A stretch of DNA of 64,000 nt from Opisthorchis felineus (lineage: Eukaryota > Platyhelminthes > Trematoda > Opisthorchiida > Opisthorchiidae). The stretch covers positions 1,370,472 to 1,434,471 of the forward strand of contig SJOL01007233.1 of the NCBI GenBank assembly GCA_004794785.1, given 5' to 3'. Shown here piece by piece: positions 24,001 to 34,899 of the stretch (the first letter of the stretch is position 1; each line of letters starts with the position of its first letter). The position numbers and the translations under genes were made by a program. Below the pieces are notes generated by a model. It was not told the origin of the DNA, ran no database searches, and worked only from the letters and a program-made list of their open reading frames with translations.

Positions 24001-26351
24001 TTTTATTTTACGATGTTCAAGTTCGAATTCGGGTATTGTAAAAAAATAGTAAAAAAAATATCCATCTTTTATGATTTTTCTTAAAAGGTTATTTTATACT
24101 CTTGTGCATTTTGTTTCATGTTGATTATTATGTATACTTTCGAAGATAAACAGATCCCTCATTAAATTGATCTGCGTTGTCCATTGTGAGTTTTTCTGTC
24201 TATCTTTCTAGTGTTCAACTATTTGACGTGGTATGAGTGACTGTACTCTACGCTTTGGTATATAGTTCACACTAAAGTGCAAGGTGCCATGTTTGACTTC
24301 TCCGTTGAAAGTTCTCGGTCGTATCACGCCAGTCAAGATGTACTTTTAACTTACAGTTTGTTTAACCTAACGAAACGGGTCCAAATCAATCGTTGTAACT
24401 CAGTTTACTGTGCACTTAGTGTTCGTTAAAAAAGAACGTACGATTTGCGACTACTGTACTTGCTGACTTGTGAACCGATTCTTTCACTGCAATATTGCAC
24501 AGATGGAGCACTCGTCAGGTTAGGTATACGTGACTCCGACAGTGTCAGATACCGTGCGCTTTTCAGTCTGAGGATCGTGTGACAGCAAAGTGCCATTGCA
24601 CGTGCATCTGCCAGAGCCAGCTACTCCGTCCGCTCGCAGTGGGCAGCTCAGCGCACTGGTAATTCGTGCCGCCAAACGGCCAGGTATGAACAATAGGTGA
24701 AGGCTAGCAAGAGGAGCCATTGGAATGTGAAAGACAGGGAGCCCGATGTTCAGGGGTTCCATTTGATGGAAAATATCCAGATGGACGGTAAAGCGACGGT
24801 CACCCAAATTCCGGTAAACGAGTGTTAAGGGAAGACGGATCAGGAGCAGTAGACCCAGTAAAGGCAACGCGACATGCTAGCCATTTAATCAGAGTAATCG
24901 ATGCTCATCGGCTTAGTTCAGCAATGGGGCTAGGTGTTCGAGCTCCATCCATGCGGCAACTCGAAGAATCAGTAAATCTGATAGGTTTGCTGGCACAAAG
25001 TACCCACAGCGTGTTTTTCGTCGTTCTCGTCCGTTCTCATACCAAGCAATGATCCTACATGAAAGATGCAGTTAGGCGATATGACGAGAAGGTGGTTTGA
25101 CGGATCGGCTGAAGCGTATAGAGTACAACTTTGGTGTGATGTTTACACTGTCTTACTGGGTTCGGTTGTAATAGGCCTTCAGCGACTGGCAGTATATCGG
25201 TTCAAATCCCCGTACAAACCTGCCACTCATGCACGTCCTGTTTTGGTAGTCTGAACACAGAAATGGCCGGTAGGTGGTAGGAAACTTCTAGACTTTGTCC
25301 AACAGTGTCTCCGCAGTATTCTCCGGTAGGACCATCCGATCATTACTACTGAGGTGTGCCAGACGGTTTTCTGGAGAAGCTGCCTGCCTCCAATGAGCAA
25401 ATTAATCATTCTTCATGGATCACGCTTATAAGACTACTTATTTCGCAGTGTAAGAGCTCTTTGCTCACAAGCGAATGAAATGGAAACGTTTCCAGCACAG
25501 TCGGACGATAGCCTGAAAGTATTGAATGAAATCTCGAACTAGTAAGCTCAGTCGCGTTGGCAACTGCTGTTTCTCTGGACGGAGATCTCAAGGTAGGGTT
25601 ATGCTCTGGATCCATTTTCTTCAGCCCTAAACACTGATCAACGAAATATTAGACATTTGTGTCTCCAAGTGGTCACTTTTCTGCAGAATCGCACGAACGC
25701 TGTTGTGTTTGTAGAGTTTACTTTCACGTACCAATCAGCTGTATTCGTTTCCCAAAAGGCAGCTTGCACTGAAAGGGTAGCGAAAGAATTTTTTCCCTGC
25801 TACCTTCCGAGGGAGTGTTGCTACTGATTTATTTCGTGCCCTTGCTCTACGGAAAGAAATTGCACTGTTTTGGTTTCTTTTATCTTTTCTTAGGTCTTCT
25901 TGGATCCGTCTCCATCGCGCAGATTATCCCGTTCCTGCTTCAGAGTGAACAACCTCTGGTTGGAACGCCACCGATTCTTAGTCAATTACCTCTTCAAGTG
26001 AGCCTTCCATTAACTGGTATCAAGACATCGGTAGCCGCAGCTACAACAACCACAACCACAACAGCTACTGACCCGATACAAAAGTCAACGGATCCTGTTC
26101 CACTCAACCGGATGTCTCCAGATCAGCTTAGTACTGATTCAGCAACCGGATTAATCGAGTCATCTCCATGTGTGTTGGATAAAATGCAGAAAGAACAGCA
26201 GCGGCAGCAACAGCAGATGGCGAAGGAATCACCCGTTTCGGTGATGGAAACAGACTCATCTGTACAGGAGCATTCCTCGTTGCCTAAAAACTCAATAGTT
26301 GAAGAGGACAATCCCACGACCAACGGGATACTATCAGACGAGATTGGGTGA
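8396..26351 (+). CDS. Nuclear receptor, NR2C (TR2/TR4) type; nine exons, 5' incomplete
   Basis: A ligand-type nuclear transcription factor. Exons join as 8396-9016, 10231-10846, 11551-12512, 13680-14472, 15162-15621, 16321-16511, 19463-19714, 21007-21243 and 25894-26351. All eight introns are GT-AG and all phases match, giving 4,590 nt (1,529 residues plus TGA). The C4 zinc-finger DNA-binding domain spans about residues 404-470, starting [14 protein letters not shown] across an intron. It carries P-box CEGCKG and a five-residue D-box between cysteines (CRSDQNC). The KASGRHYG junction and LBD blocks ([39 protein letters not shown]) fit TR2/TR4 better than RXR or COUP. The DBD-LBD linker is about 650 residues, and a 130-residue Q/T/S-rich tail follows the LBD. 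These are far longer than vertebrate relatives (about 600 residues) but usual for flatworm receptors. The N-terminal start exon was not found. Confidence 0.9.
10231..10846 (+). CDS. NR2C exon: A/B region and first half of zinc finger 1
   Basis: Acceptor TTTTTAATTTCAG, donor CCTCAG|GTTGGT, entering in phase 0 and leaving in phase 1. It encodes Ser/Thr-rich sequence and then CRVCGDKAS, the first two zinc-binding cysteines. The codon for Gly is split with the next exon, a typical intron position inside finger 1. Confidence 0.9.
11551..12512 (+). CDS. NR2C exon: rest of the DNA-binding domain and start of the linker
   Basis: Acceptor CGTTCCTTTCAG, donor ACACGG|GTACGT, phase 1 in and phase 0 out. 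It begins [18 protein letters not shown] with the P-box and continues through zinc finger 2 ([11 protein letters not shown]) and the C-terminal extension ([13 protein letters not shown]). About 250 linker residues rich in Ser, Pro and Thr follow. Confidence 0.93.
13680..14472 (+). CDS. NR2C exon: linker region
   Basis: Acceptor TCTATTGCGTTTAAG, donor TACAG|GTGAGT, phase 0 in and phase 1 out. It starts [13 protein letters not shown]. The encoded linker is rich in Thr, Pro and Gln and has a Met-rich [11 protein letters not shown] segment. No domain was recognised; membership rests on matching phases, strand and composition. Confidence 0.75.
15162..15621 (+). CDS. NR2C exon: basic linker segment and LBD helix 3
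   Basis: Acceptor GTTTTCTATCCAG, donor ATTACC|GTAAGT, phase 1 in and phase 2 out. It contains a basic stretch TRLRKRKAG (possible nuclear localisation signal) and ends in [17 protein letters not shown], matching helix 3 of the TR2/TR4 ligand-binding domain (SRLLFLSxHW). Confidence 0.88.
16030..16200 (+). mobile_element. Highly diverged SINE-like copy in a receptor intron
   Basis: A weak A/B-box-like head (TTCATGACTCAGAGGTCCC, then GCTTGAACTC) is followed by GATGGCACGGCAACTATGCA and GAAGGGGTTCCA. These parallel the body of the SINE (GGCATGGCAGCTAGGCA and GAAAGGGTGCTA). No target-site duplication is visible. Confidence 0.4.
16321..16511 (+). CDS. NR2C exon: LBD helices 4-5
   Basis: Acceptor TGTTAACTACAG, donor CAAAAAA|GTACGT, phase 2 in and phase 1 out. 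It encodes [20 protein letters not shown], matching the helix 4/5 signature (W-x-E-L-F-x-L-G-L-A-Q) of the family, then a low-complexity insert absent from vertebrate TR2/TR4. Confidence 0.88.
16512..19462. other. NR2C intron 6, about 2.95 kb
   Basis: No exon-like frame with matching phase was found. It holds copy 2 of the unnamed dispersed repeat (18646-18774); the rest looks unique. Confidence 0.6.
18646..18774 (+). repeat. Unnamed dispersed repeat, copy 2
   Basis: Aligns with 6332-6463 in the same orientation, sharing GTAGAACACAAAGTTGA-like, GCCTACCTGATCAGCCCC-like and TTTTCAGCAATCTTGTGAG blocks. Confidence 0.7.
19463..19714 (+). CDS. NR2C exon: LBD insert and helix 7 region
   Basis: Acceptor TTTCTACCTTACAG, donor TTCAG|GTAAGA, phase 1 in and out. 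About 50 low-complexity residues precede a helical segment ending [15 protein letters not shown], like the (S)xEYxxLKxIVLF block between LBD helices 6 and 8 in NR2 receptors. Confidence 0.85.
20169..20187 (+). other. G-quadruplex-type G tract in intron 7
   Basis: Four G runs (3, 4, 3 and 6) are separated by single T loops on the coding strand of the receptor gene, so the tract would also be present in the pre-mRNA. This meets the usual G3N1-7 pattern with the shortest possible loops. Confidence 0.6.
20850..20873. repeat. (CT)n microsatellite
   Basis: About twelve uninterrupted CT units in intron 7 of the receptor gene, 130 bp upstream of the next exon. Confidence 0.9.
21007..21243 (+). CDS. 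NR2C exon: LBD helices 9-10
   Basis: Acceptor TTCGTTTTATTTAAG, donor CTCAA|GTGAGC, phase 1 in and out. It encodes [19 protein letters not shown] and [21 protein letters not shown], aligned with the LAxILVRLPALR and ITEELFF blocks of TR4. Confidence 0.88.
21244..25893. other. NR2C intron 8, about 4.65 kb
   Basis: The longest receptor intron. A short minus-strand match to the dispersed repeat lies at 21936-21990. No coding frame with a recognisable domain was found; frames near 24520-25052 have no matching splice context. Confidence 0.55.
21936..21990 (-). repeat. Unnamed dispersed repeat, partial copy on the minus strand
   Basis: The reverse complement reads ATTACCTGATGAACCCGAAA, then GCGAAACCGG, paralleling CTACCTGATGAGCCCCAAG and GCGAAACTGG of the copy at 6332. 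Confidence 0.45.
25894..26351 (+). CDS. NR2C last exon: LBD end and C-terminal tail
   Basis: Acceptor TTTATCTTTTCTTAG, phase 1 in, TGA at 26349-26351. It begins [16 protein letters not shown] (TR4: LIGNVSIDSIIPYIL) and then adds about 130 residues with a Thr run, a Gln/Arg stretch (KEQQRQQQQ) and an acidic end (NGILSDEIG). No canonical AF-2 helix follows, as in the family. Confidence 0.92.
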
Positions 26352-29300
26352 TGAGGTAATAGGCTTAAACTAACGCCCCTCGTCTGTCTACAAAAACATG
26401 CAACAAGTGCCAGACTACGGGAGCCCCCAGGGTCACCTTGTCTTTCGTATTTCCTGGCATCACTCCAAGCGCCTTCAAAGACAGCGCCATTTTGTCGTGC
26501 CATCTACTCTCCGGCATGAACGGAGACAGAGGATTCGGTCCAATACCCATATCTCGTCCCTTGTGACCATTCCAGAATACTAAATACTCATTGAAACGCA
26601 TAGCTGTCCAGCCTTTGTCTCAGATCTCGTCATTATCCAGACTGGAGCACGTGAGTATCTTGGCGACAGTGCTCCCTTTCAGTTTCTGTGTTTGTGATGA
26701 GTTCCATATCATGTGCACTTGTTAAATAAGATCCATACACTACCTTGCCCCCCTTTGTCACCAGCATGTCTGTGTGCACGCCTCAGGTACATGTGACCGA
26801 ACCCTTTGGTTCCACTTCCCAGCCGCTAAGCAGTTTGGCTGTTTAATTACTCTCATGTTTAAACAACCCTACCGTATCAGTTCACGTCCCAACATGCCCC
26901 CTAGCCTCGAATTAGTCATTCCTGTTCTCTTTTTTGAATTTGGTGAACTGACGTTCTTTCTGAGATTCTTGCTGATCCATTAACCTCTCCTGTTGTTATG
27001 TAATAATGTGTATGGTTTACATTTGTTTTTGATGCGAAAACGTAGAGACAAACCTCCCTCACGAGGATCATGTGCACAAATAGCTGTCCCTACTCCCCAG
27101 GACGTTGCTTTCTTGTTTTTCGACAAACTGACTTCGTATCCCTACACTTGTTTTCGCTGACATCCTGAGCGCCATTATGGGATTTTGTGATTACAACCTC
27201 TTTTTGGACGTTGGCTTCAACAACCGTTGTTTAACCACCAGTACAATGCCATATTCTTTTATCGATGTTGTTTTCCTATGCACGACCAACCCCTCTGTTT
27301 TATCACCACTGTTTTTTCATTTCTACGGTATCAGCATTCTAAGCTACGCGCGATAGACGAAGGAGCTAATGTACTGAATTTGGAGGATGCGCGTATTTGC
27401 ACCGACTAACAGTTTCTTCTGTCCTTATACAGGTATGAGCGAGGTATTTTTGCCAAAGAACGCAAGAGATTCGTTCGGAAAATTCAGTTATCGCACGCTT
27501 TCAAGCATATCGCCGCCCTACAGCCTCTCGACGGGTCGGTGCTTGTTTTGTTTTTATTTCACACAGCAACCAGGGATGGGTGGCTGGTTTTCGGGCAACG
27601 CATGCATGGTGCTTCAAGTAGATGGACTCTCCTGTATCGCTTGTCCATACTCCCTTCCTTTCAGTGACGCTCTCACCACCATTCGTCACAGGGTAGGCGG
27701 TTCTAATGCTACAGGTATTGTACAAATTATCATGCAAATAAACAGCTTCGTTGTTGTCTCTCATAAACAAACAGTTTTTATCTTACAATATCCTCCGTGG
27801 TTTGGTCAACAACAAAAGTAGTAAATGTCAGAAAGATATTTGTAACCAGCGTACGTAAATGTGCTACTTTCATAGAACCATAATAGGTCAATCAATTAGC
27901 GTTTTATCGAGAAAAAACTCAGGGCAGCTTAGCCTGATGTTGCTGAGTCGGTCCTGGTATTTGCGAGTTTTTTTAATCTTGTTTGAGGCCACCGATGATT
28001 CACTTTCTCGTAGTTCTACTCGGGGTCGTTTTGTGGGCTTGGGTCAGCTGCTAAATGTGCTTAAAAGGCCGGATTTTTCGATCGACCAAAGCATCGCAAC
28101 TACATGTTTATGGTTGAGCTTGGCCTATCAAGAGTGCCAGAGCCTGGAGACTTGGTAATTTTGACAGAATTGCCAGGAATCGTTTTGCAGATCTGTCGCA
28201 GCTCCCGTAATGGCGGTGGCTGATTGTTGTATACCAGGTCTTTTCAGCGTTACTCAGCATTCGGATGCTGTCCTGTTTTTCTACCCAAGTAAGGGAATCC
28301 TGGTTTTGATAGGATAAAAGTACTGTTGAAACTGTGCGACAGTCGGAACGACACCCCTTTGGCTGATAACTCATTGGCCTGTCATCTCGTGGTAGGATTT
28401 AGTCTTCTGGAGCGCAAGTCTTGCGACTATCTTATAAAACTTTTGCATAACGCGAAGCCAGATGACCCGACTCCTCAAGAAGAGCGACGAAGGAGGCCCG
28501 ATCTCGTGTTTCTATAGGGGTGCGGCTATGACGGACACATAGGTGACGCCAGATAAGAGTGTCACTGAGGAGTCGCTGGGCCGTGGCCTCCAACGCGTGG
28601 CTCTCATTCCCTTATTTCCCTTATTCTCGGTGAACGAAGCTGTAGCAAGTTCAACTACTTCACTTCAGTGCACGGTTTTTGAGCTGAAAAGCTGGACTGA
28701 ACTGAACTGCTGGAGCCCTGAATGGGTGTTTGTCATATTTGTTTACCGGGATAGATTAACTTGGTATCTGAATTCGATTTCGCAGGAAGTAATGCAGGTC
28801 CTACGCAGTTCGCACTCAGATCGGTGAACTGTGTACATCGACACGAGGGCCAGACTCAGGGATTGGCCATAAATGTTCAAAAGCTGAAGATTTGTGCTGA
28901 GTTCGCGGATTGGATTGGTGCCTCGTGGGTCCAGAAGATCCACAAGGGTGACTGCTGCGTTCGCAGTGTTGTTGAACATCCCATTGTCCAACCACCCTGA
29001 CATTGCGGTATCCTCTACATTTCGCGGTTTTCGCATGAAGCGTGCTTAAACGTGGACAGATTCATTCTCTGGGTGACCTCGTCACGCTAGATAGCTTGTA
29101 TTTTTGACTTACACCACGGTACGCCCATGGTTCTAAGCCATGTTGCCGTGAACTTACCCGTCTTGCTGCATTTTACCGTTTATATCGCAGCCAGATACCA
29201 CATGGATACGGCGTAAGGCAAAACACCGCCACTGGTATTGTCAAGCGCAGAATCTGTATTATTGCATTCTGTGAGCTGATGAAATGAACCGCTGGAAATT

Positions 29301-30026
29301 AAGCGCACGAGGTATGTCTGTCGGAGGTAGTAAGTTGATGAAGCGGTGCTCACGAAAAACAACCTGATAACACAAGACCTTGGAGAAGTAACGTTCAGTA
29401 TGATAGATGTCTCATTGGGTCAATCAATCTCTGTCGACCCAATCAGCAGCGGAGGTATCATGGTGCTTACACCGGAGGTCAGCTCGCAAGATTACTCGGT
29501 AGTCTAGATGGATACAGTTCACTGTATACTGAGTTTGTCAGGTACTTTGCTGGGAGTACGACATAGTGTAGCCATCATATGCTTCGATCGATCGTTTTCG
29601 TACCATCCTGCCTAGCTGAACCTTTATATTGGGGGTCGTCCAAGTTTAAAATTACAGGTTCTCCGGTATGGCATTGTCGCAAAAGGCTTTCAGTGAAGTG
29701 GTGAGTTAAGTCGAATTACCGGTTGTATGTCCAAATCCACACGAAAAAGTGCAGCGCACTTTCATGTGCATACCAATGGTGAATAGCTTATGTGCATTTT
29801 TTGGTGACTAATGTAGGCCACCACGAGAGTAATTTCTCTACCGAATAGCTAAACTCGAAAAGAGACCAAAAAGATTGACCCAACATGGTAATTGATAATG
29901 TAGCAACAAAACCATCGGTTTTAGCGAGGATCCGGTCGAATGCCGAGAAGCCCAACGGGTATTTTATCATCAACGGCAAGCCAACAACGCGGTAATTATG
30001 CACACCACTACGAACCGGTATTATGA
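26352..30026. other. 3' flank of the receptor gene; no gene recognised
   Basis: Several open frames (27387-27821 is the longest) lack motifs and matching splice signals. An AATAAA lies near 27737 but nothing ties it to the receptor transcript. A fragment near 28590-28650 resembles one near 31725-31775 (CATTCCCTTATT, then GTGAACGAA), a further dispersed repeat. Confidence 0.45.
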
Positions 30027-30117
30027 NNNNNNNNNNNNNNNNNNNNNNNNNNNNNNNNNNNNNNNNNNNNNNNNNNNNNNNNNNNNNNNNNNNNNNNNNN
30101 NNNNNNNNNNNNNNNNN
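30027..30117. other. Assembly gap (91 N)
   Basis: Ninety-one N bases directly precede an AT microsatellite. Frames called across it are meaningless. Confidence 0.99.
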
Positions 30118-30145
30118 TATATATATATATATATGTATATATATA
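30118..30145. repeat. (AT)n microsatellite at gap edge
   Basis: An alternating TA tract with one GT interruption, probably the visible end of a longer array that caused the gap. Confidence 0.9.
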
Positions 30146-33100
30146 GTGTTCCAGCCCAGGTTACTGTACGGTTGGTTGTTGTGCCGCACAACTGAACTAT
30201 CCCAAATTAGGTATCTGTCTTAGCAAGACAGACGCACAGTTACCTGTATGGTTTAGCGCGAACAGCCTATTGACTGGTTTTTTGAAGATCATGCAAACTT
30301 GAATCAAATGTCTGACAACCCTGACTAGTTCTGTAATGGACCTGAGTGCTGTAATTGAATACCGGTCATTTCGAAATTTTCAATTCTGGATTTCCTTCTA
30401 CAAGAGAATTCGACAAGTTGAAAAGCTGAGAAGCGCTGTGCCACTGTATCATTTTTGTTGGGGGTCATCAGAAGTGCGCTGGAAGACGCAAACTTTGGAG
30501 TGGGAGTTAGACATTACGTTTGAGCTACGAATGGCTGGTCAGGAGTGCGCTGAGACATGAAATGGCCCCCCGTATCCCCCAATCGCGCAATTCACGTCAC
30601 GTGCTCGAACGATCTTGCCTTTCCAGAACTCACAGATGAACTCCTACGATCACTCCTTTACTGGAATCATCGCGATAGTTCCAAGCACATATGACTTGCG
30701 TGTGTCAATTTTTATGCATCCTGTATACCAGTAACTCGATGTACCTGTTATCATCATCCATGCCACACCGGTTAGTGGTAAAATATGCTTACTAATCAGA
30801 TGGAACGAATGCCTCACAAGGACTCACGATCAACATAATTCATTCTCGAACTGTTGGCGCACAAGAAATAGTTGATGAGAAATCAACACTTAGCTTATAT
30901 GGAGCACAAACAAAATGAGCAAACTTTAACGGATGAAAATTTGGCTCAATCAGAATATGATTTTGATGGTGCTAGTAGAAACATGCGAGAGGAAGGATGA
31001 GTTTAAGTGAAACAAGTTGGAGTAGTCGAGCGAATTCACAACAGGTTAGTAAATTAAGACAACTATGAGGAGTTACTTATCGGGTCCACTGGATTAGGCC
31101 GCTGTAAAAGTAACTGAAAGAGGGTATTATCGAAACAAGATGAACCAAGTTTTGTGAGATCGGTGTAAAACCTGACAGTCCTGTGCTGAGAGCTCAGTGT
31201 ATTATCAAACGTTTCCGAAACCTCCCTGAGAAGTTAACAACAGTACTTTCGTTGAGAAAAACCCGCATTCAATGAACAATTAGTAAGCGGGATGAGATAC
31301 ATGTCACTGGAATTTCGGCGGGAGTATTTCCAGTCATAAGAATCTCAAACGAAGTGATCTCACCAACTGGAGACCACACTGAGACAAATTCATCATCATC
31401 ATCATCATCGACAGCATGACATCAGTGTTCAATACCGATGCTTCACTGCCGTACATGAGACAAATTAAACAAAAGCTACAAGTTTCCGCCTATGGATATT
31501 CTGCTGCTAGAAGTTAAGTACTTAGCGACGAAGTAAGTAAATCCCCGCCCATAAACTCAGTCGCATTACCAACTGTTCTCTCCCCCGACAGGGACCTCGG
31601 CACGAAATAAGCTAGTGGATAGTGGTGACCTTGACATGACTGCGTCTCGCAGTCAGTGTCTGTCCTGCATTTAGGTTATTGCCTTGACTGCCATGTCGGA
31701 CAACGAGCTGATTGGGCCACTGCTCTGATTCCCTTATTCTCCTTATCATCAGTGAACGAAACCTTAGCAGCGGTTATACGTTTTATAGTTGAAAACTGAC
31801 TGACTGATTACTAGAAGCGAAGAATTGGGAATATCGTTAACCAACCGTTTTTCTCCTAGAACCGCCGGGAAAACTTACAAAAACCGTATATTTATTCATA
31901 CTTCATAAACACGTAGAATCGATAACTTTTGGTGAGCTGAGGTAAAATCAGTAGCTGAACCTAAATAGTCACATGACCACGTAAAGTAAACCGATGCTCA
32001 GCTTGTTAGGAAATCTCATCTCCCCACCCCCAAGGATGACCTTCATAGGTGCCCGGATCTAACTGTACGAAAAGCGAGAAGCATCTTACAAAAGCAACCT
32101 GACTGTTTCCTCGAGCCTCCGACAGGGATGGGAAAGGCACGGAGTTCTGAGTACTTCGCTGATTGACACGATTCGTTACGGTTTTACGGCTGAGATACTC
32201 CATGATTGAATTGTATATAGAACACTTGCTTGTATGTCAATTCCCGAATCCGTAAGTCTTCACTCTTACCTATTTTCGTTATACTATTTCAACCGTGTCA
32301 ATCAGTTCGTGATATGGAGTGCTCAGAGTCGCATTTGAGCACTCGGCGATGCAACCTGGCTAGGGCTTTGTAAGCTGGTGCCGTTGCTTGTCTGGCTTAC
32401 ACCGAAAAGATGCCGAGAAAACTTACCGGTCTTCCGTGTACACGTATCTGAATAACTACACCAAGCCGATTACTCTGTTGACTCAATGTAATGATCATGC
32501 CGGATCCAACCTCTGGTACTTCGCCTGATGCTCACCACTGAGCTGAGCATAGAACTGGTCGCCTAAGACTGGTCGACGAACCTGTGGTCTTGCGTTCGGC
32601 AGCCTGAAGTCGGATCGACCTCATCCATGCCTACCTGACTAGTCCGTGAGAACAGAAGACTACGTGCGACTGAGCTTTTCGGAATCTCTGTGGGTTCATT
32701 TTTGAATCTGTAGGACCTGCGTATCGGAGATATAACCTACTGGTCATCGGTTGGCGAGGCTCTGCCGAGTCTTTCTTGTCTACCATTAGGCATAAGACAC
32801 TGACCGAAACGTCCCTGGGCTGACTGGACATCCTAGTTTTCTATTGCTCATGCTTGGGCATGAGCTGTACGGAGCATTTAAGCTTCAGCCATATCACATG
32901 ACACCTATGCACCAGAAATAGGCCACTGAGTGCCGGTTACATTTTTGGAAAGATGGAACATGTCGCGCGTCATCGCATTTCGTTTCTGTAAGATAAAGTG
33001 CTATCGGCCTTTTTTGACATTCGAAGACCCCCTGTAAGCTACTCATGCTGTTCACCTCCAAGTTGATTCAACACCCTGAAGGAATTTCCACACCCTTTAG

Positions 33101-34639
33101 AGCCTCCACCATTATCCGTCACCTACGGTTTCCATGTATGTGCTTGAGGTTTATCTTGGAAATGGATTCCGCGTATCGATTTGTGTGGGCATTTAACTTT
33201 GTTTTTCTAGCTGATCCGAAGTATCCACATTGAGGGCACCCTTGTTCTCTCACAAATTATTGCTCAAGTACAGCACAAACCTACCCTATTCCTGGGTTCG
33301 GTGCTACAACTCAGAAATACGATTTACGGAAGTTTGCTTAGGTGACCGGCTCACAGAAGAACAAATCATTACGGCATTCGACACGTGGCGATAAGCATTC
33401 ATTTACAAGTCAACTTGACGTTAACGAAGGACTGCAATGGATCTGTCGTCCATACTATTATAATGTACAAATGTGACATATAGTTTTGTACTAACAGTAT
33501 GACAATGTCTCCCAGCAGCAGCAATTTAATTTGGAGATGAGTGTTCATGTGCTTAAGTACGAAATACGACTGATGGAAATTCGGGGACTAGACCTATTTG
33601 ATGAACTCCAAGTAATGTGGAACCGACATTTCGGAGACCTAAAGGGTGGTATCATGTAAGGGGAAGCACAGTATTCGCTACCTTTCTTTGTGGAGCCACT
33701 GGATTCATTGATTACTAGGAATCCCAAATTTTAACACTTCCGAATTTGGAGGATAGCACAAAGCGCTGCACGCAGACGGGCTGGGTACGCTTCGCGACCA
33801 ACACCACAAACAAGCCACGAACTGCCGCTCCAGAAACAGGACGGCTCGACGCTAAAAAACGGAAACATCACCGTACACTAGCAAACGGAAGAGATTGAAT
33901 CCAGATGCGCGAAACACGACCGGACGAAAGGTGACGGCGGAGCAATAAACCAAAGTTAGACTCTGGAAACTATTCTACTTGAGCCACTTCCGGGAAACTG
34001 AAATCAATATATTTCGCACTTCATAAAAATTTACTCGTACACATTGATTCGTCTCATCTTATTCAAAAATGGGACCGGAGCGGTTCATTTTCGTGATAGC
34101 GGTTGTTGCTTGGGTCTAGGTTAACGTACTCTCTCGCTATAAAACCGGGTAAAGGAGGTGATCAAACAAGGCTAAGTGCTTGGGGGAAGCGAAAGCACCA
34201 CATGATCAGCAGTTCGCGCTGTTGTCCAGGTAGGTATTGCTACCCCGCATACGGTTCGCCGCTTTAGGCCCATAGGTCGTGTCACCGATTTTAGGCCAAA
34301 CAGTGGTCAATATCGTGTTCCAGTATTACCATATTCTGTTCGAATTCCGTCCTACGTTTCCAAGTCCAATGAGAAATGATTCGAAAATGTCAAGTGTGGT
34401 GTATGGAGTGTAGTGCTGCATTACTACTGGTTTGTCTTAACACCTTGAGGCTTTCAAAAAAGGATTAAGTTCCACAAGAGAAGTGGTTAGATTGGTCTCG
34501 TTGCGGACAGACTGGACCTTATTGTGTTGCGACGGTTTGCGTACCTCAGTAACCCATTGAGTTCCAGGGGAGGATTTCCACTCTAGGTAGCTCAATGCAT
34601 AGAGTCATGATAAAATCACATGGTTCTCGAAATCGGGAG
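30146..34639. other. Non-coding stretch, no gene recognised
   Basis: Only a LINE tail (31390-31470, minus) and a faint match to the 6332 repeat (about 33572-33620) are identifiable. Frames are short and stop-rich on both strands. Confidence 0.5.
31390..31470 (-). mobile_element. 3' tail of the EN-RT LINE family, isolated fragment
   Basis: An (ATC)n run, then a hairpin-like GACATCAGTGTTCAATACCG, then CTTCACTGCCGTAC. This is the reverse complement of the 3' end of the LINE at 44647-46090 (GGCAGTGAAGCATCAGTG, then (GAT)n). Only about 80 bp of the element is left, consistent with strong 5' truncation. Confidence 0.6.
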
Positions 34640-34800
34640 TTAAAACAAGTGAAACAATTTGGGCTACCCGAGTAGTCTCACACCGCTGCCTTGTAGACTT
34701 TTGAGCCAAAGGCTGTGGTTGAGGACGCCAATCATCCTCCTGCCTAAGTTTGGACCCCCTGACAGTATCTCAGCCCACATACGACCAGAAACAAAACTAC
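34640..34800 (+). mobile_element. Decayed SINE copy
   Basis: CCTCCTGCCTAAGTTTGGA followed by CTGACAGTATCTCAGCCCACA parallels the SINE body (CCCCTGTCTAGGCTTGGGCA and CTGACAGTATCCCAGCCC). The tRNA-like head is largely unrecognisable. Confidence 0.5.
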
Positions 34801-34899
34801 CCTCATGCGTCATTGACCGTCGCGTGATGACAACTGGGTCGCCTCATTCGCTACATACAGCATATATGCGACTTCTGACACCTCCCGGTTCCTTCACTG

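Noticed and set aside
27387..27821. 144-codon frame downstream of the receptor gene
   Set aside because: Cys- and Phe-rich without a motif, stop-bounded, and no acceptor or donor in phase. Possible UTR or intergenic DNA.
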